Shown: in pieces, positions 32,788 through 40,502 of the stretch
Layout of the letters: every line of letters begins with the position of its first letter
Numbering within the stretch: position 1 is the first letter of the stretch
Assembly (NCBI GenBank): GCA_017302795.1
Contig: JAFLCB010000001.1
Location: forward strand, 1-64,000
DNA: 64,000 nt
Source: Deltaproteobacteria bacterium
Lineage (GTDB): Bacteria > Bdellovibrionota > Bdellovibrionia > Bdellovibrionales > JAMPXM01
Reading direction: 5' to 3'
Translations under genes and position numbers: made by a program
The notes under the pieces: generated by a model
What the model saw: only the letters and a program-made list of their open reading frames with translations
What the model was told of the DNA's origin: nothing
The model's database searches: none

Positions 32788-33858
32788 ATGGATCGCATTA
32801 CTCGATACTCGTTTTTAATTCTTCTTTCGGTTCTCATTTCGATCTTCGCGAAAGCGAGCCCCATCGAAACTCCGCCTTGGTCATGGCGGAAGGGCTCGTT
32901 CGGAATTTCGAACACCACCGAATATTTTTCGTCGACGGCCAACTTTGGCCCTTTGCGCGGAGAATTCTCGCGGCTCTCAGGCGACAACAGTCTTACTGAT
33001 TTTAATTCGTGGGTGCGAGGTCGGTACGCATTTTGGCCAAAGTTTTCTGCCTATGGTGGGCTTGGGCTAGCACAAGTGCGAGCCGTCGATACTTTTTCCG
33101 AAAAAACCAATAGCGGACTCACGGAAGCTTATCTCGGCGGGCATTTCACCGTTTGGCGTCAGTGGCTTTTGATGGTCGCAGAAGTTGAAGCTGGAATGCC
33201 CATGGACTCTGGCGGTCCGCTTGCGACTTTCAGCAAAACCCAGACGACTCCGCTGATTGCCGATGGTGCGTACTATGCTCGCGCAATTTTACATATGCGA
33301 CGAGACATCAAATCATTTCGACTTTTTGGTTATGTCGGTACCCACATCCCCACCGAGGGCTTGGCAAAACGCTTGCTATGGGGCGCCTACGGAGAACTTC
33401 CGATCGGCGACATGATGATGGTTGGCGGCGGCGTCGATGGTCACGAAGTGTTGATGAATGACGAACTGACAGACGTGGAGCGAACCATCACTAACACATC
33501 TGCCAACGCCGGAAGCCGAAGATACCGATCTTTTGACCCCGCGATTTTGCGCGCTCGAGGCTGGCTTGGTTTCAAGCCCGGTCGCACCGTGGAAATTCGT
33601 GCAGGCTATATGCAAGCGCTCACCGGACTGCGCGACGCAGAAGGATCAGCATTTACATTAAATGTTGTATTCAGCTCGATGCCGAAAAGAAAATTTCGTT
33701 CGACGCCTTCTGACGGCGAGCGCATTTCTGCTCCAGGGAATACAAGAGAATTTAAACTCGATTCCGAGAAACCCGATCCCGACGTAATCGCCCCGGAAAA
33801 CGACTTCGAGCCACAAAAGGGTGACGACCTCAACGAAACTGAACGCTTGTTTGACTGA
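32788..33858 (+). CDS. Outer-membrane beta-barrel-like protein with polar C-terminal tail
   Basis: A 356-residue protein with a signal peptide (to about AKAS, residue 24). The mature part alternates short amphipathic strands with aromatic residues (YFSSTANFG, FNSWVRGRYAFWP, SAYGGLGLAQ, SFRLFGYVGTHIP), consistent with an outer-membrane barrel, and YGELPIGDMMMVGGG recurs in barrel-like style. The last ~55 residues after VVFSSMP are polar and charged (DSEKPDPDVIAPENDFEPQK), beyond the barrel and probably periplasmic. Family not recognised. No clear Shine-Dalgarno in front of 32788, so the start is moderately sure. Confidence 0.5.
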   Translation: MDRITRYSFLILLSVLISIFAKASPIETPPWSWRKGSFGISNTTEYFSSTANFGPLRGEFSRLSGDNSLTDFNSWVRGRYAFWPKFSAYGGLGLAQVRAVDTFSEKTNSGLTEAYLGGHFTVWRQWLLMVAEVEAGMPMDSGGPLATFSKTQTTPLIADGAYYARAILHMRRDIKSFRLFGYVGTHIPTEGLAKRLLWGAYGELPIGDMMMVGGGVDGHEVLMNDELTDVERTITNTSANAGSRRYRSFDPAILRARGWLGFKPGRTVEIRAGYMQALTGLRDAEGSAFTLNVVFSSMPKRKFRSTPSDGERISAPGNTREFKLDSEKPDPDVIAPENDFEPQKGDDLNETERLFD

Positions 33859-33917
33859 TGAACTTTGACTGTCACTAAGAACAGTGGTCGGCTTAGGGTT
33901 TTTCAGGAGGTAAAAGT

Positions 33918-34700
33918 ATGCGCGCGATTCTACTGCTCACGATTGTTTCGTTGTTCTCGGTTTTAACAAGTGCCGCTAGCGGCGCGATCGTCAAAAAGCC
34001 CTACGAGTACAACCTCGCTGGCAATAAGTATTTGGGTTATATGGCCTACGATGATTCGTTGAAAGGCCCCCTCCCTGGCGTACTCGTCGCTCACAATTGG
34101 ATGGGAGTGACTGACGAAACAAAAAGTAAAGTCGACAAACTTGCGGCGCTTGGCTACGTCGCCTTTGCCGTAGATATTTACGGCAAAGGTCGCGAGCCCA
34201 AGAACGTCGAAGAAGCTGGCTCAATGGCAACGGGTTACAAGAAAGACCGAGTCCCGCTTCGCAACCGCATGCACCAGGGCCTGAAGGTTCTTCGCGAGCA
34301 AAAGAACGTAGATAAAAATAGGCTTGCCGTTATCGGCTACTGTTTCGGCGGAACAGCCGCCATCGAACTTGCTCGCGCGGGGGCCGATGTTAAAGCAGTT
34401 GTCAGCTTTCACGGGGGACTTGATTCTCCCAAACCAGCAGATGGCGCGAAGATCAAAGGGCGCATCCTGGCGCTTCACGGGGCGGATGATCCCTATGTTC
34501 CAGCAGCAGACCTCTCTGCGTTTGAAGAGGAAATGCGGAAAAATAAAGTGGATTGGCAATTGATCAAGTATGGCGGAGCAGTTCACTCCTTCACTGAAAA
34601 GGCGGCCGGAACCGACAATTCAAAAGGTGCCGCCTACAACCCGACCGCTGATGCTCGTTCTTGGGAAGCAATGAAGCAGCTATTCGCCGAAACACTATAG
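33918..34700 (+). CDS. Exported dienelactone-hydrolase-family protein
   Basis: A 260-residue alpha/beta hydrolase with a signal peptide (MRAILLLTIVSLFSVLTSAA). The DLH family layout is complete: GVLVAHNWMG, VAFAVDIYGKG, the nucleophile elbow GYCFGG with Cys142, ALHGADDPYVP with Asp190 or Asp191, and AVHSFT with His223. Cys-His-Asp triads of this type cleave dienelactone-like esters, but exported members usually act on unknown esters in the periplasm. CAGGAGG precedes the ATG. Single gene, followed directly by a family-1 repeat. Confidence 0.85.
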   Translation: MRAILLLTIVSLFSVLTSAASGAIVKKPYEYNLAGNKYLGYMAYDDSLKGPLPGVLVAHNWMGVTDETKSKVDKLAALGYVAFAVDIYGKGREPKNVEEAGSMATGYKKDRVPLRNRMHQGLKVLREQKNVDKNRLAVIGYCFGGTAAIELARAGADVKAVVSFHGGLDSPKPADGAKIKGRILALHGADDPYVPAADLSAFEEEMRKNKVDWQLIKYGGAVHSFTEKAAGTDNSKGAAYNPTADARSWEAMKQLFAETL

Positions 34701-34753
34701 GTGTCGGTGAGGTCTCTGACCTCACCTGCGTCTCGCAGGCTTGCTCGGCGATT
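34701..34753 (+). repeat. Family-1 post-stop repeat, copy 5
   Basis: Begins on the base after the hydrolase stop. Stem 1 here is GGTGAGGTC-tct-GACCTCACC: compared with copy 1, the second pair C-G became G-C, a compensatory change. Stem 2 is CTGCG-tct-CGCAG; the end is CTCGGCGATTCTT. Confidence 0.85.
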
Positions 34754-34759
34754 CTTCCG

Positions 34760-34792
34760 GTGTCGGTGAGGTCTACGACCTTTGCTGCGCCG
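34760..34792 (+). repeat. Family-1 repeat, partial copy 6
   Basis: GTGTCGGTGAGGTC-tac-GACCT, then TTGCTGCGCCGC: the first half only, with stem 1 partly broken. Tandem to copy 5, so apparently a decaying duplicate. Confidence 0.65.
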
Positions 34793-34917
34793 CATCTGAA
34801 CTGAATTCTGAAATTGTAAATCTTGCCGCCTCAACAGGCGGCGACTAACACCAATAGTGTCTATGTTCAGCATCACTGGTTTCGCGGTCCACGAGGGGTG
34901 GCGCGGGAGGGAATGGG

Positions 34918-35832
34918 ATGATGGGTCAGGCTACTGGTTTTCGGTTCGGTCGCTTTGTCGGGTTTCGAGTCCTACTCGCAATCTCAACTGCTTACATCGG
35001 ACTCAGCGTCCAGGATGTTCAAGCCCTCAGCCTTTCTAAAAAGGTTGCCTACTACGGGGATGATTTTTATCAGACAGTCGCCGCCGGAACGCGCGACGAG
35101 GATCTGGTACAAGAACTTCGCCTGATTCTGGAAAGTCGGCACCAACGAGTTGCTGGGTCTTCAGACATGGTGGGCGCCAAGTGCGACACCGCTCAGCGCG
35201 ACTGCTACCAGCACACATCGGTTGGATATTCGACCGCTCGTCGAATTTTGATGGGACAGATTCACCTTCAAAACAACTCCGGCCACTATTCCGTTAAAGA
35301 CGTTTACTGCGAAATCGAATTCGACAACGGACACTTCGGCGGTGCTGAAGTCATCGGTCCAGGGAAAATTCCAAAAAACTCAGTTTTGAATACCGAGCAT
35401 ACTTGGCCACAAAGCCGCTTCAATTCAGGCATGGGTAAGGATATTCAGAAGAGCGATCTTCATCATCTCTATCCGACGCAATCGGAAATGAACTCAATCC
35501 GCGGTAACCACAAGTTTGGCGAAGTGGCGGTTCCAGATCGCGCGCTTCCTTGTTCGACTTCGAAGTACGGAACGGCGAACGGCTCGTCCGAAGATATTTT
35601 CGAACCGCCAACGGCACACAAAGGAAACGTGGCTCGCGCACTGTTCTACTTCTCGGTTCGCTATCGACTTGCGATAGACCCGCGCGAGGAAGCTTTCCTT
35701 CGCAAGTGGCACACGCTCGATCCAGTCGATGCAGATGAAATCAGCCGCAACGAACAGATTTACAAGATTCAAGGAAACCGAAATCCGTTTATTGATCACC
35801 CCGAACTAGTGTCGGCGATTTCGGACTATTAA
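34918..35832 (+). CDS. Secreted endonuclease I family nuclease
   Basis: A 304-residue protein with an N-terminal signal peptide (about 1-37, ending VQALS). The endonuclease I/EndA region has NTEHTWPQSRFN with His161 as the expected general base, followed by KSDLHHLYPTQSEMNSIRGN (178-197), the characteristic metal-binding and DNA-gripping segment. Paired cysteines (AKCDTAQRDC) may form a disulfide, which agrees with an extracytoplasmic location. Such enzymes cut DNA non-specifically outside the cytoplasm; in a predatory bacterium it could digest prey DNA, but that is inference. GGGAGGG stands before the ATG. A strong terminator follows. Confidence 0.85.
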   Translation: MMGQATGFRFGRFVGFRVLLAISTAYIGLSVQDVQALSLSKKVAYYGDDFYQTVAAGTRDEDLVQELRLILESRHQRVAGSSDMVGAKCDTAQRDCYQHTSVGYSTARRILMGQIHLQNNSGHYSVKDVYCEIEFDNGHFGGAEVIGPGKIPKNSVLNTEHTWPQSRFNSGMGKDIQKSDLHHLYPTQSEMNSIRGNHKFGEVAVPDRALPCSTSKYGTANGSSEDIFEPPTAHKGNVARALFYFSVRYRLAIDPREEAFLRKWHTLDPVDADEISRNEQIYKIQGNRNPFIDHPELVSAISDY

Positions 35833-35882
35833 CCAGAAGCAGCTCCCGAAAGTACTTCACTGAAGTACTTCACTTAGCGACA

Positions 35883-35916
35883 AAAAAAACGCGGGACTTA
35901 AATCCCGCGTTTTTTT
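35883..35916. terminator. Bidirectional intrinsic terminator
   Basis: AAAAAAACGCGGGA and TCCCGCGTTTTTTT: a 14-bp stem with a 6-base loop between the convergent nuclease and DivIVA-type genes. It works on both strands. Confidence 0.92.
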
Positions 35917-35941
35917 CGTTCTGTGCGTTTAGTAGGAAGCT

Positions 35942-36610
35942 TTAGCTAGTCGCCAAGGGGTTTCGAAATCGAGGCTGAGATTTCGGCGCGGGCGCTGCGG
36001 CAGCATGGCTCTGCTGAACAGCATGGGCCGTTGACTGTGCTGCTGATTGAGCCGCCGACTGAGCCGATGAATACGCCGTCGCTTGTGCAATCGCTGCATT
36101 GGTCGCCTGGACCGCTGACGTTACTGTCGCCGCATGTGCCAAGTTGATTTGTGGATCTGGAAGCGCCACGTGTCCAGATTCAATCATCTGCATATGAGCC
36201 TGACAAATCGCTCGCAAGTTCACTTCAAATTGCATGCGAAGTTTCTTTACGTCCGCTATTTCTTGATACATCCGCTTTAGCTGATCACGACCATCGCGCA
36301 TCACCATCTCGGCCTTTTGCGAAGCATCGTTCACAATCAGCTTTGCTTCACGTTCGGCGTCGTGACGAATTTGTTCACACATTTTCGTCGCCGTCGCGAG
36401 AGTTGCCTTAAGCGTCTCGTCGCGCTCTTTGTATTCAATCAATTGAATTTCTTTTTGGCGAACGCCCTCTTTGAGAGCGTTGCGCTCGCGAACCAATTCT
36501 TCCATTTGATCGGCGATGTCGCGTAGAAACGACGCCACTTCATCTGGATCAAGGCCCATGACTTTACGATTAAAATTCTTGTGGGCGATATCGATAGGCG
36601 CAATTCTCAC
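35942..36610 (-). CDS. DivIVA-domain protein
   Basis: A 222-residue protein. The N-terminal MRIAPIDIAHKNFNRKVMGL and DPDEVASFLRDIADQMEEL form the DivIVA membrane-binding and dimerisation element, followed by a long coiled coil (about 35-130, NALKEGVRQKEIQLIEYKER). The C-terminal ~70 residues are Ala/Gln/Ser-rich low complexity (SSAQSAAQSAAQSTAHAVQQ), unlike the usual tail. DivIVA proteins mark curved membrane and recruit partners at poles or septa. It lies downstream of proC and maf-yggS on the same strand, as yggS and divIVA are neighbours in Gram-positives. In a didermal predator it may organise filament growth or division; that is inference. Confidence 0.85.
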   Translation of the reverse strand: MRIAPIDIAHKNFNRKVMGLDPDEVASFLRDIADQMEELVRERNALKEGVRQKEIQLIEYKERDETLKATLATATKMCEQIRHDAEREAKLIVNDASQKAEMVMRDGRDQLKRMYQEIADVKKLRMQFEVNLRAICQAHMQMIESGHVALPDPQINLAHAATVTSAVQATNAAIAQATAYSSAQSAAQSAAQSTAHAVQQSHAAAAPAPKSQPRFRNPLATS

Positions 36611-36694
36611 GATTCCCTCCTTGGGATCAGACCTCTTTAGAATAGAAGATTCTCTGGACCTTCGACAACGGCCCTTGGTCTAGATCGCAAAAAG

Positions 36695-36748
36695 AATCGT
36701 CGAGCACACCTGCGAGACGCAGTCGAGGTCGGAGACCTGGACGACACC
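36695..36748 (-). repeat. Family-1 post-stop repeat, copy 7 (behind proC)
   Basis: On the minus strand it starts GGTGTCG seven bases after the proC stop. Stem 1 is GTCCAGGTC-tcc-GACCTCGAC: the outer three pairs changed together relative to copy 1 (with one C-C mismatch). Stem 2 is CTGCG-tct-CGCAG; the end CTCGACGATTCTTTTT has a T-run. Confidence 0.85.
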
Positions 36749-36755
36749 AATAGTA

Positions 36756-37613
36756 TCAGTCGCGCGCAGTGCCGCGCGAAATTTCCTGATCCCGTAGCAC
36801 AGCTTTTTCAAAGCTGTAGCGAAGAGCACGCTCGATCTCGAGTTCACGCATGGACTGAAGTCCAGCTGCCGTTACGCCTTTCTTGGATACGACGCGATCC
36901 TGAAGATCGTGCAACGGAGTATCTTTGGCGTGCGCGGCAAGTTCCGCCGCACCTAAAAATGTCTGAACCACCATTTGCCGGGCGATGGCGGGATCGAATC
37001 CATGTTCTTCGATCCACTCTTGCCAGTACTGCATAAGTTCAAACACAAACCCGGGCCCGCTACCGCAACCGACCGTCAGCGATTCGAACAGTTCGCCTTC
37101 TGGCGCAGGAACTACAAGTCCCAGCGGGGACAGCAAATCTTCAACCATCGGTCCGTAGGCAGACGCTTCCGGCCCCAGACTGTATCCGACAACAGCTTTT
37201 CGGATAGTGGCTGGAGTATTAGGCATCACGCGGACGAGGGCTTTTACTTGGGGAATAATTTTTTGCAGTGAACGAAGTGAAAATCCAGCAGCAAGTGATA
37301 GCACAATGTGAGTAGGCAAAAACGTGCTAGCGATCGGTTCGATGACGGAAGTTAAATCCTGCGGTTTTACTGCAATGATGACAATCTCACATTTGTCGAT
37401 CAGCTCTTCATTCGTCGCTAGCGGGGTGATGCCAAAAAGATCTTGAACCTTTTTTAGTTTCCCAGCCGACCGATTGGTTGCAAACACTTTACTTGGGGAA
37501 ACTCTTCCCCCCTCGACAAGCGCCTGGATCAGAGCTTGGCCCATGTGGCCGGTGCCTATGAATCCAATTTTTCGCCATTCGCGCTGAGGCCCAGGGACCA
37601 CATCATTTGCCAT
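36756..37613 (-). CDS. proC: Pyrroline-5-carboxylate reductase
   Basis: A 285-residue protein. The NADPH-binding Rossmann motif IGFIGTGHMGQALIQAL starts 15 residues in. VIIAVKPQDL, ILSLAAGFSL, VRVMPNTPATI and the C-terminal GSGPGFVFELMQYW, DRVVSKKGVTAAGLQSM are conserved ProC segments; it makes proline from pyrroline-5-carboxylate. The start is uncertain: in-frame ATGs at 37661 and 37718 exist, but the sequence from 37661 on is repeat DNA. I prefer 37613, which gives a normal length (about 270-285), although its Shine-Dalgarno is weak. Between maf-yggS and this gene lies a tandem repeat array. yggS-proC adjacency is common in bacteria. Confidence 0.85.
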   Translation of the reverse strand: MANDVVPGPQREWRKIGFIGTGHMGQALIQALVEGGRVSPSKVFATNRSAGKLKKVQDLFGITPLATNEELIDKCEIVIIAVKPQDLTSVIEPIASTFLPTHIVLSLAAGFSLRSLQKIIPQVKALVRVMPNTPATIRKAVVGYSLGPEASAYGPMVEDLLSPLGLVVPAPEGELFESLTVGCGSGPGFVFELMQYWQEWIEEHGFDPAIARQMVVQTFLGAAELAAHAKDTPLHDLQDRVVSKKGVTAAGLQSMRELEIERALRYSFEKAVLRDQEISRGTARD

Positions 37614-37660
37614 TTGATTATCATGGGCCAACGGAACCGTTGGCGCAAACGAACTCTGCA

Positions 37661-37814
37661 TGCCTGCGAGGCGCAGCATAGGTCGGAGACTTCCGCGACG
37701 CGGAAAATCGCTGAGCAAGCCTGCGAAGCGCAGTAGAGGTCGGAGACCTCTACGACACGGAAATCGCTGAGCAAGCCTGCGAAGCGCAGTAGAGGTCGGA
37801 GACCTCTACGACAC
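37661..37814 (-). repeat. Tandem array of three family-1 repeats behind maf-yggS
   Basis: On the minus strand, copies run from 37814 (GTGTCG begins on the base after the maf-yggS stop) to 37761, from 37758 to 37704, and a shortened one to about 37661. The first two are almost identical, about 57 bases per unit. Stem 1 is GTAGAGGTC-tcc-GACCTCTAC: relative to copy 1 two pairs changed with their partners. Stem 2 is CTGCG-ctt-CGCAG. The array occupies the space where the proC promoter or ribosome-binding site would be. Confidence 0.9.
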
Positions 37815-39173
37815 TTATGTCCGCTCGCCGAAAATCGCTGTGCCTACCCGAATCATTGTGGCTCCTTCGATAACCGCTTGCTCAAAATCTCCAGTGGTGC
37901 CCATCGAAAGTTCACGGAACAAATCCGCGGTCGCCGATGGCTTCTTTGCCCGCAACGCGGCCTGAGTGGCCCCGAAAATTTTTTTTATTGCGGCAAATTG
38001 ATCTCGGGAAGCTTCGGGCGATTCTCGCAATGGCGGAAGCGCCATCAAACCGCAAAGTTGAATACCTGGAAGCGTGGAAACGATCTCTGCAAGTTCTAAA
38101 TATTCGGAAGCGGAGGCGCCGGATTTCGTCGTTTCGTCGCCAAAATTTAACTGTAATAAAATCTTTTGCTCTATGCCCCTCGCCACAGCTCGCTTGGAAA
38201 TCTCTTCCGCTAAACTCAAACGATCGACCGAGTGAATGTAATCGAAGATTCCAACGATGGATTTTACTTTTTTCGATTGAAGGTTGCCGATGAAATGCCA
38301 AGTGATCGGCTTTGATTCGAGCGGCGCAGATCCGATCGGCGCTTCCACGGAGCGAATAAGCTCTTCGACATCTTTGATTTTTTCTGTCGCCTCTTGAGCG
38401 TAATTCTCGCCGAAGTGTCGCTGCCCAGCCTTCCAGGCTTCGATCACGTCAGTGGCTGGCTTCGTTTTCGAAACTGCGATCAACTCAACCTCTTGCGGGT
38501 TGCGACCGCTTTGTTTCGCCGACGATTGAATTCTGCTTCGAATTAGGTTCAAACCATTCGAAATTTCCGAATGCTTTTTATCAACCGCCAGGCCCATTTC
38601 TAAAAGAGCATTTTGCACTTGTTCCATGGGCAAGCCGACAACATTGTCATAAGGTCCCTCAAGATGATCGATAAACTTCGCGGCCTCACCCTGAATGCCG
38701 TATCCTCCCGCTTTATCAAAAGGCTCTCCCGACTTGATGTAATCGGTGATCTGCTCGTCAGTTAATTCCTTAAATTTCACTTCGGTGATGGCGTGGCCCT
38801 GTGTCTCTTTTCCTGACACCCCATCAACTAGACTTATGGCTGTAATTACGCTGTGAGACCGGCCCGATAGGCGTCGAAGAAATGATCGAGCTTCAATCTC
38901 GTCTTTGGGCTTGCCTAGGATCTGGTCACCTAGGACCACAACAGTGTCGGCCGCCAGAAACAAAAAACCCTGTTCTTCCGTAGACTTTCTCAATTTGAGA
39001 CACGCATGAGCTTTCTCTGAAGCAAGCTGTCTAATTCTGGACGTCAAATTTAGGTTTTCGTCCGGAATTTCCGATATTTGAGATGGGAGAATATCGAACT
39101 CGTATCCGGAGATCGTAAGAATTTGTCGCCGTCGCGGCGACTGCGATGCCAAGACGAGTCGTCGAAAGTTCAT
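37815..39173 (-). CDS. Fused Maf nucleotide pyrophosphatase and YggS PLP-homeostasis protein
   Basis: A 452-residue two-domain protein. Residues 1-198 are Maf: LVLASQSPRRRQIL at 6-19 and GEPFDKAGGYGIQG (149-162), the motifs of the dTTP/UTP or m7GTP pyrophosphatases that remove modified nucleotides. Residues 205-452 are YggS/PLPBP: LIAVSKTKPA (231-240) with the PLP lysine at 236, GQRHFGENYAQEA, WHFIGNLQSKK, QLNFGDETTKSG, and GLMALPP. It binds PLP and balances vitamin B6 and amino acids. Both halves look intact, joined by a ~10-residue linker. I know no standard architecture that joins these two, though both genes are often in cell-division neighbourhoods. First gene of an operon with proC and divIVA. 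The start at 39173 is divergent from tadC. Confidence 0.9.
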   Translation of the reverse strand: MNFRRLVLASQSPRRRQILTISGYEFDILPSQISEIPDENLNLTSRIRQLASEKAHACLKLRKSTEEQGFLFLAADTVVVLGDQILGKPKDEIEARSFLRRLSGRSHSVITAISLVDGVSGKETQGHAITEVKFKELTDEQITDYIKSGEPFDKAGGYGIQGEAAKFIDHLEGPYDNVVGLPMEQVQNALLEMGLAVDKKHSEISNGLNLIRSRIQSSAKQSGRNPQEVELIAVSKTKPATDVIEAWKAGQRHFGENYAQEATEKIKDVEELIRSVEAPIGSAPLESKPITWHFIGNLQSKKVKSIVGIFDYIHSVDRLSLAEEISKRAVARGIEQKILLQLNFGDETTKSGASASEYLELAEIVSTLPGIQLCGLMALPPLRESPEASRDQFAAIKKIFGATQAALRAKKPSATADLFRELSMGTTGDFEQAVIEGATMIRVGTAIFGERT

Positions 39174-39201
39174 GTCTCCCTTACATCACGGAAGGTGCTT
39201 G

Positions 39202-40107
39202 ATGGGAAGTGATTTACTACCAATGGTGCTGATCCTCGTAACGGGATTCGCGGTGTACTTTTTTGTCTCGGCACTGATGGCGCGTGACGAAGGTGCAAAC
39301 GCTTTGTCTTGGGCATCGGGGGACGCTCCTGCGAAATCCAAATCTGCGCTGATTGAAATATCGAGGCCGCTTGTTCACCAATTCACAATCCAGTACGCGG
39401 TCCGCATCAAAGACAAAAAGTGGCGAAAAAAGATCGAACGCCAGCTCATCACATCGGGCCTCACGGCGGAACTCAACATCGACGAGTTCTTGGGCCTAAA
39501 ACTGCTTTGGGGAATCGCGATGCCGATCATCGCGGTCATTTTAAATTTTGCGCTTCAGTTAGATTTCCCCGCACCGATTTTTATCGTCATGGCCATGCTA
39601 GGTTGGCAAATGCCCACCATGCATGCGAACTCGATGCGAGCCTCACGCCAAATGGCCATTTTAAGCGAACTGCCGTTTTACGTGGATCTGATGGCACTCG
39701 CGGTTGAAGCAGGAAAAGACTTTCAAGGCGCCGTTCAAGCGATAGTAGAGAAAGCAAGCAAGGATAGCATTCTTGCCGATGAACTTAATCAGGTACTCCG
39801 GGACATCATGCTTGGTAGCTCGCGGGCCGATGCCTTGCGTGGACTCGGTGCACGTTGTGATTTGAACGAAGTTAACTCCCTCGTCAACGTCGTCGTCGAC
39901 TCGGATGCAACTGGTGTCAGCATCGCGAAAGTTCTTAAAGATCAATCCGCACAAATGCGGCTTGAGCGCTTTGTTCGCGCTGAAAAAGCTGGTGCCCAGG
40001 CGTCGCAGAAAATTCTGATACCGCTTGTCCTTTTCATCTTGCCTGCAGTTTTCATAATGGTTTTCGCTCCTGTCGCATTGCAGTTTATTTATGGCGGTGG
40101 GCAATGA
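39202..40107 (+). CDS. TadC-like type II secretion F-domain membrane protein
   Basis: A 301-residue protein with an N-terminal membrane segment (about 5-25), a cytoplasmic region with basic helices (RIKDKKWRKKIERQL), two hydrophobic segments near 105-145, then a T2SSF domain (LPFYVDLMALAVEAGKDFQG, LNQVLRDIMLGSSRADALRGL) and a C-terminal hydrophobic hairpin (ILIPLVLFILPAVFIMVF). This is the TadC pattern: an inner-membrane platform subunit of Tad/type IVc pili. No tadA, tadB or pilin is in the window, so the rest of the apparatus must be elsewhere. GGAAGG precedes ATG 39202 (39172 is an unlikely longer start). First gene of an overlapping operon (ATGA with DUF192). Confidence 0.75.
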   Translation: MGSDLLPMVLILVTGFAVYFFVSALMARDEGANALSWASGDAPAKSKSALIEISRPLVHQFTIQYAVRIKDKKWRKKIERQLITSGLTAELNIDEFLGLKLLWGIAMPIIAVILNFALQLDFPAPIFIVMAMLGWQMPTMHANSMRASRQMAILSELPFYVDLMALAVEAGKDFQGAVQAIVEKASKDSILADELNQVLRDIMLGSSRADALRGLGARCDLNEVNSLVNVVVDSDATGVSIAKVLKDQSAQMRLERFVRAEKAGAQASQKILIPLVLFILPAVFIMVFAPVALQFIYGGGQ

Positions 40108-40502
40108 TGACCACCGCACAGCTTTGCACTGACGCCAATCCAGCGATGCCTATTGCCAGCGATCTTAAAACGGCCGATACGTTGCTCAGTCGCACCAAGG
40201 GCTTGCTTGGCAGATCGTCCCTCCCTCAAGGCGAAGGACTTTGGATCAAACGCTGCAATTCTATTCATACCGCATTTATGAAATTTCCGATCGACGTGCT
40301 GTTCGTCGACAAAAACTTAAAGGTCGTCTCGGTGTACGAAAACTTGAAACCGTGGCGCATCACTCGTCTCCACTTCCGCGCGTCTAGCGTCATTGAACTT
40401 CCGGCTGGCACGATCGCAGACTCGACTAAAGGAAATGGCGAAGCGCTGCTCGGCCAGACTCTCGTTGTCAAACCTGTGGATGGAGCTAGCTATGGGCGCT
40501 AA
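40104..40502 (+). CDS. DUF192 family protein
   Basis: A 132-residue protein with the DUF192 pattern: ADTLLSRTKGLLGRSSLPQGEGLWIKRCNSIHTAFMKFPIDVLFVDKNLKVVSV, later VIELPAGTIADS. DUF192 proteins are small beta-barrel-like domains of uncertain function, sometimes exported; here there is no signal peptide, so it acts in the cytoplasm, or the start is further upstream. It is coupled to TadC by a 4-base overlap and to the next FHA gene by an 11-base overlap (stop inside the FHA gene start). In other bacteria DUF192 genes also sit by secretion or pilus genes. Confidence 0.75.
   Translation: MMTTAQLCTDANPAMPIASDLKTADTLLSRTKGLLGRSSLPQGEGLWIKRCNSIHTAFMKFPIDVLFVDKNLKVVSVYENLKPWRITRLHFRASSVIELPAGTIADSTKGNGEALLGQTLVVKPVDGASYGR

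Noticed and set aside
37661-37814. Possible CRISPR array
   Set aside because: The 57-base units abut with no unique spacers and match dispersed single copies elsewhere in the window.
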